NCBI RefSeq assembly: GCF_000002425.4
Contig: NC_037253.1
Coordinates: 17,376,407 to 17,440,406 of the forward strand
Length of the DNA stretch: 64,000 nt
Origin: Physcomitrium patens
Lineage: Eukaryota; Streptophyta; Bryopsida; Funariales; Funariaceae
Direction: 5' to 3'
Under the pieces are notes generated by a model. That model did not search any database. It was not told the origin of the DNA and worked only from the letters and a program-made list of their open reading frames with translations. Shown one piece after another: positions 60,916-64,000 of the stretch. The stretch's first letter is position 1; each line of letters opens with the position of its first letter. A program made the position numbers and the translations under genes.

Positions 60916-61572
60916 AAATCAACAATAATAGTGTTTCAACATTAAATCAAGTGCCAAAAACCCGATTATTTTATTGAAATATCCAGAAATTCCTTTTAAA
61001 AGAAAAGAAATACTGTGACTTCTTTTTTAAACTACTGAATAATATTACTATATCTATTCAGATTTAACTAAAATAAACATCAAAATTTTAAACAATACTA
61101 AAAATTTTATGTTCTTATATTGAATCAATAGCTCACTTGAAGTAAGAATTATAAAATTTACAGAAATATTATAAAGAAAACTCTCAATATAGCTAATATT
61201 TCTTTTTAAAAGAAAAAAATTACGAAATTTTCTTTTTAAATAACCAGAATATTAGAATCACAGCACCAATTAGCTTTGAAGCTATTCTAAAATTATACAG
61301 TACTATTATATTCATACTATAAATCCTAATTCCTTTTTAAATACACTAATTCATAAGGAATATGTATATGTGCATCTATATATATAGAAAGAGAGATATG
61401 AAGTTATAAGAAAATAAGAATATAGTTAGTTTTATGTCTCTTTCAAAGAGAAAATAAGAATATAATTAGTTTTATGTCTCTTTCAAAGAGAAAATAAATT
61501 TCTTAGTATTAAATATTTCTTATAAAAAAATGTAACATAAATTAAAATTATTCTAAAAATTAATTTTTGTCT

Positions 61573-61619
<47 letters not shown>

Positions 61620-64000
61620 TTATGAGTAAAATATTTTTTGATAATTTTTAAATAATATATATAATAATAAAATTATTTTTAAATATTAGAAGTATCTTTA
61701 TATAAATTAAAAAATACAATCATATAAAACTAGCATTACTACATTGGCAAGGATACAAAACAATATTCACTTAAGACAACTAAAACACAAATTAGTAACT
61801 ATGTTTCAGTAAATATTTTATTATAAAACTATTACTGCAATTGCTTTTAAAGAATTTTAAAAATAATCTTTAACAAGTCACAATTATATTATAATTTATT
61901 TATTTAATAATTAAAAAAAACTAACTTATTTTACAAGTAATTGAGATTGGGCACTTTCATTAATACCATTTTTATGTTAGTGTAGACTAAAAGTATATTT
62001 CATGACATCTAAAAATATAATGTGTTACTATCAAATTAAATTTATACTTATATTACTAAATTTTAAAAAATTAAAATCATAAAAATAGATTAAACTTATA
62101 GGTATCTTTTGATGTGCAATGTTGCTATTGAAACTTGATTTAATTATTTTGTTAATATAGAAAGATACAATAGAAGCAACTAACAACCAAGACACTTATT
62201 CTGCAAGTTGTGTGATTTTTGTAGAGGTTCTACATGACTTTTTATTAAACTAGTATATATAGGGGTTAGTCTAAAGCCATATTTTGTCATATCAATGCAT
62301 TTATTGTATTCTAGTTTGTAATCAAGATTCTTTGGTTTTTGTATTTAGTAAGCTTTCCCAAAATATATCTTTAAAAAATATCATATTTTTAGTTGTTTAT
62401 GTATTAAATATTCTTTAATAATTATTTATTTTTTATATATATTTGGTACATAACCATATCTTTATTTTTTCTTTTTATTACAAGAATATAGAGAAAAAAT
62501 CATAAAATTTATGTTTACAATTTTTTAGAATTTCAATATATTATAACTAAAAACAATAAATGGTTAAAAAAATACTAGCTATTTGTATATTTAAATTTTT
62601 TAAATATTGACCCAGATTCTAATTTTTCTATGTCTATTAGATTTTAGAATCAATCAAATAATATAAGTAATTAATTTTAAAAAATTTATGTAATTGTGTA
62701 TAAAAGAATAATTCTTAAAGAGATCAATTTTTTCAATGCTTGTATATTTTTTATTCAATAATGTTATTTAGATTTTATAATTTAAGTTGATTATTAAGTT
62801 TGATAATTAAACTTTAAGGTATTAATATAAAATAATATATAATTTTTTTTTAGATAATTTATATTCTTAGTATAAGTTTATTTAAGTAAAATAATATTCT
62901 AAGTACTTACTAACACATAAATTAATTTGGAGTGAAGAAAAAACCAAAATTAGTAATTATTGTAAGAATAATAATAGTATTTATTTACATATTCTTATTA
63001 ATGACATATGAAAATATTATTAAATAAATTGCAACTGTTACTTATATTCTATTTTTTTTGAGTTGAGATTTCATCACTGAAAAAGACTAGTTGGTTAGTT
63101 GATTGGATTGACTATGTTTGAAATAAAATTAATTTGTAAATATAGAGATAATATTTAAGTAGATTAAATGTTATATTCTAAAGTTGAATTTTAGTTCAAA
63201 TTCTAATATCTAAAACTTAGAATCCAAGTTTTAAAAGAAACAAATTATAAGAATAGTAAGAATAAAGTAATAATTGTAAAGAGATAGGTGCTCAAAAAAT
63301 GACACTTAGATGGCTTAGATTTATACTAAACCAGAATGTAGAGTTGTACAAGAATATAAAATTAACTTTTATAGGATTAAAAAAAAATATTCTAAATGAG
63401 TAGAAGCAATTGTAATGTAGGCCTTAGGCTTTCAACAAAAGCAAAAAAATAAAAAATTGCAGATTGTAGTAATACTAGTCAAGAAGATGGTTCTTACATA
63501 ATTCATATATTCTACTTAAAAAATGATGTACAAAGAAACTATCCTTGGAATTGGATTGATAATATATTGTATTATTTTCAATATAGAATAAACCAAGTGA
63601 AAAATTGAAAGAAAAGAAACAACTTCTCTAGAACAATAATATGTTTTCTAGTTTGGGTAGGATTGTACATTTAAATTAGATTAGCCTAATGACAAATCAC
63701 AGCCAAGAAAAGATGCAGGATACAAACATTATCATCCCATTGGATTAAAGTGTAACATAGTAATGAAACAAATAGATTGCAGCAGTAAATGTTAACTTAT
63801 TTTGATTGTAATAACTAACTTGTAGTAGTAAAAAAAAGGTGAAACACAGCCAGCAATCTATTATTTTATTTTAATATAACATTCTGAACTCTTATATTAA
63901 TTAACATTTTTTTTGTAAAGTACAATATCTTCAATATGTATATATATATATATATATATTTATTTATTTATTTTTATTACAATTGCTTTAAAATTGGCAT
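58421..64000. other. AT-rich gene-free DNA to the window end
   Basis: Stops in all frames and numerous (TA)n and poly-A/T tracts, for example near 60881-60914, 61577-61618 and 63938-63960. I recognise no gene, RNA or transposon domain. Confidence 0.5.
61409..61488. repeat. 40-bp direct tandem duplication
   Basis: Two copies, 61409-61448 and 61449-61488, differ at one position, followed by the start of a third (AGAAAATAA). A local duplication in AT-rich DNA. Confidence 0.85.

Overview
The window looks like nuclear DNA of a moss, most likely Physcomitrium patens or a close relative. Three GC-balanced islands with plant-type genes sit in very AT-rich DNA full of (TA)n microsatellites and Ty3/gypsy retrotransposons of all ages. 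The species call is inference from the EF-1alpha protein, the intronless neprosin gene and the repeat landscape. I could not run a search.

Layout. (1) 973-3359 (-): a six-exon nuclear gene for a probably chloroplast-targeted YqgF/RuvX RNase-H-fold nuclease. I assembled it by following GT/AG junctions; no single open frame shows it. (2) 3745-14495: a graveyard of broken gypsy elements, R6 (-), R5 (-), R4 (+) and a decayed fragment related to R6. (3) 15704-17002 (+): an intact neprosin-family secreted peptidase gene. (4) 17831-23481: AT-rich DNA without recognisable genes. (5) 23487-36242: a nested pair of young chromodomain gypsy elements. R1 (+, target duplication GGATA) carries R2 (-, target duplication CTGAG) inside its gag; R2 looks nearly whole. 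(6) 38577-40108 (+): an intact EF-1alpha gene with a leader intron. (7) 41950-53989: older gypsy relics R7 (-), R8 (+), R3 (-, target duplication ATAGA) and R9 (+). (8) 54330-55700 (-): a LINE/L1 reverse-transcriptase relic, then AT-rich DNA to the end.

The most interesting signal is shared by the gypsy elements. An 11-nt sequence begins 32-33 nt from the start of the LTR TATA box, where transcription should start. Its complement lies exactly 2 nt downstream of the 5' LTR. The actual 11-mers differ between subfamilies, but each still pairs with its own partner (11/11, 10/11 and 8/11). This is the arrangement expected for self-primed reverse transcription, known from fungal Tf1 and its relatives, instead of a tRNA primer. 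In the R1/R2/R3 group the start site also sits on a 13-bp perfect hairpin whose loop varies while the stem does not. The same elements carry a third ORF of 140 codons between the chromodomain and the 3' LTR, with no family I recognise; it is whole in both young copies and traceable in three old ones.

The host genes are unrelated housekeeping or secretory functions and do not form a pathway. The retroelements fill the spaces between them, and one (R6) ends about 385 bp upstream of the start codon of the YqgF/RuvX gene.
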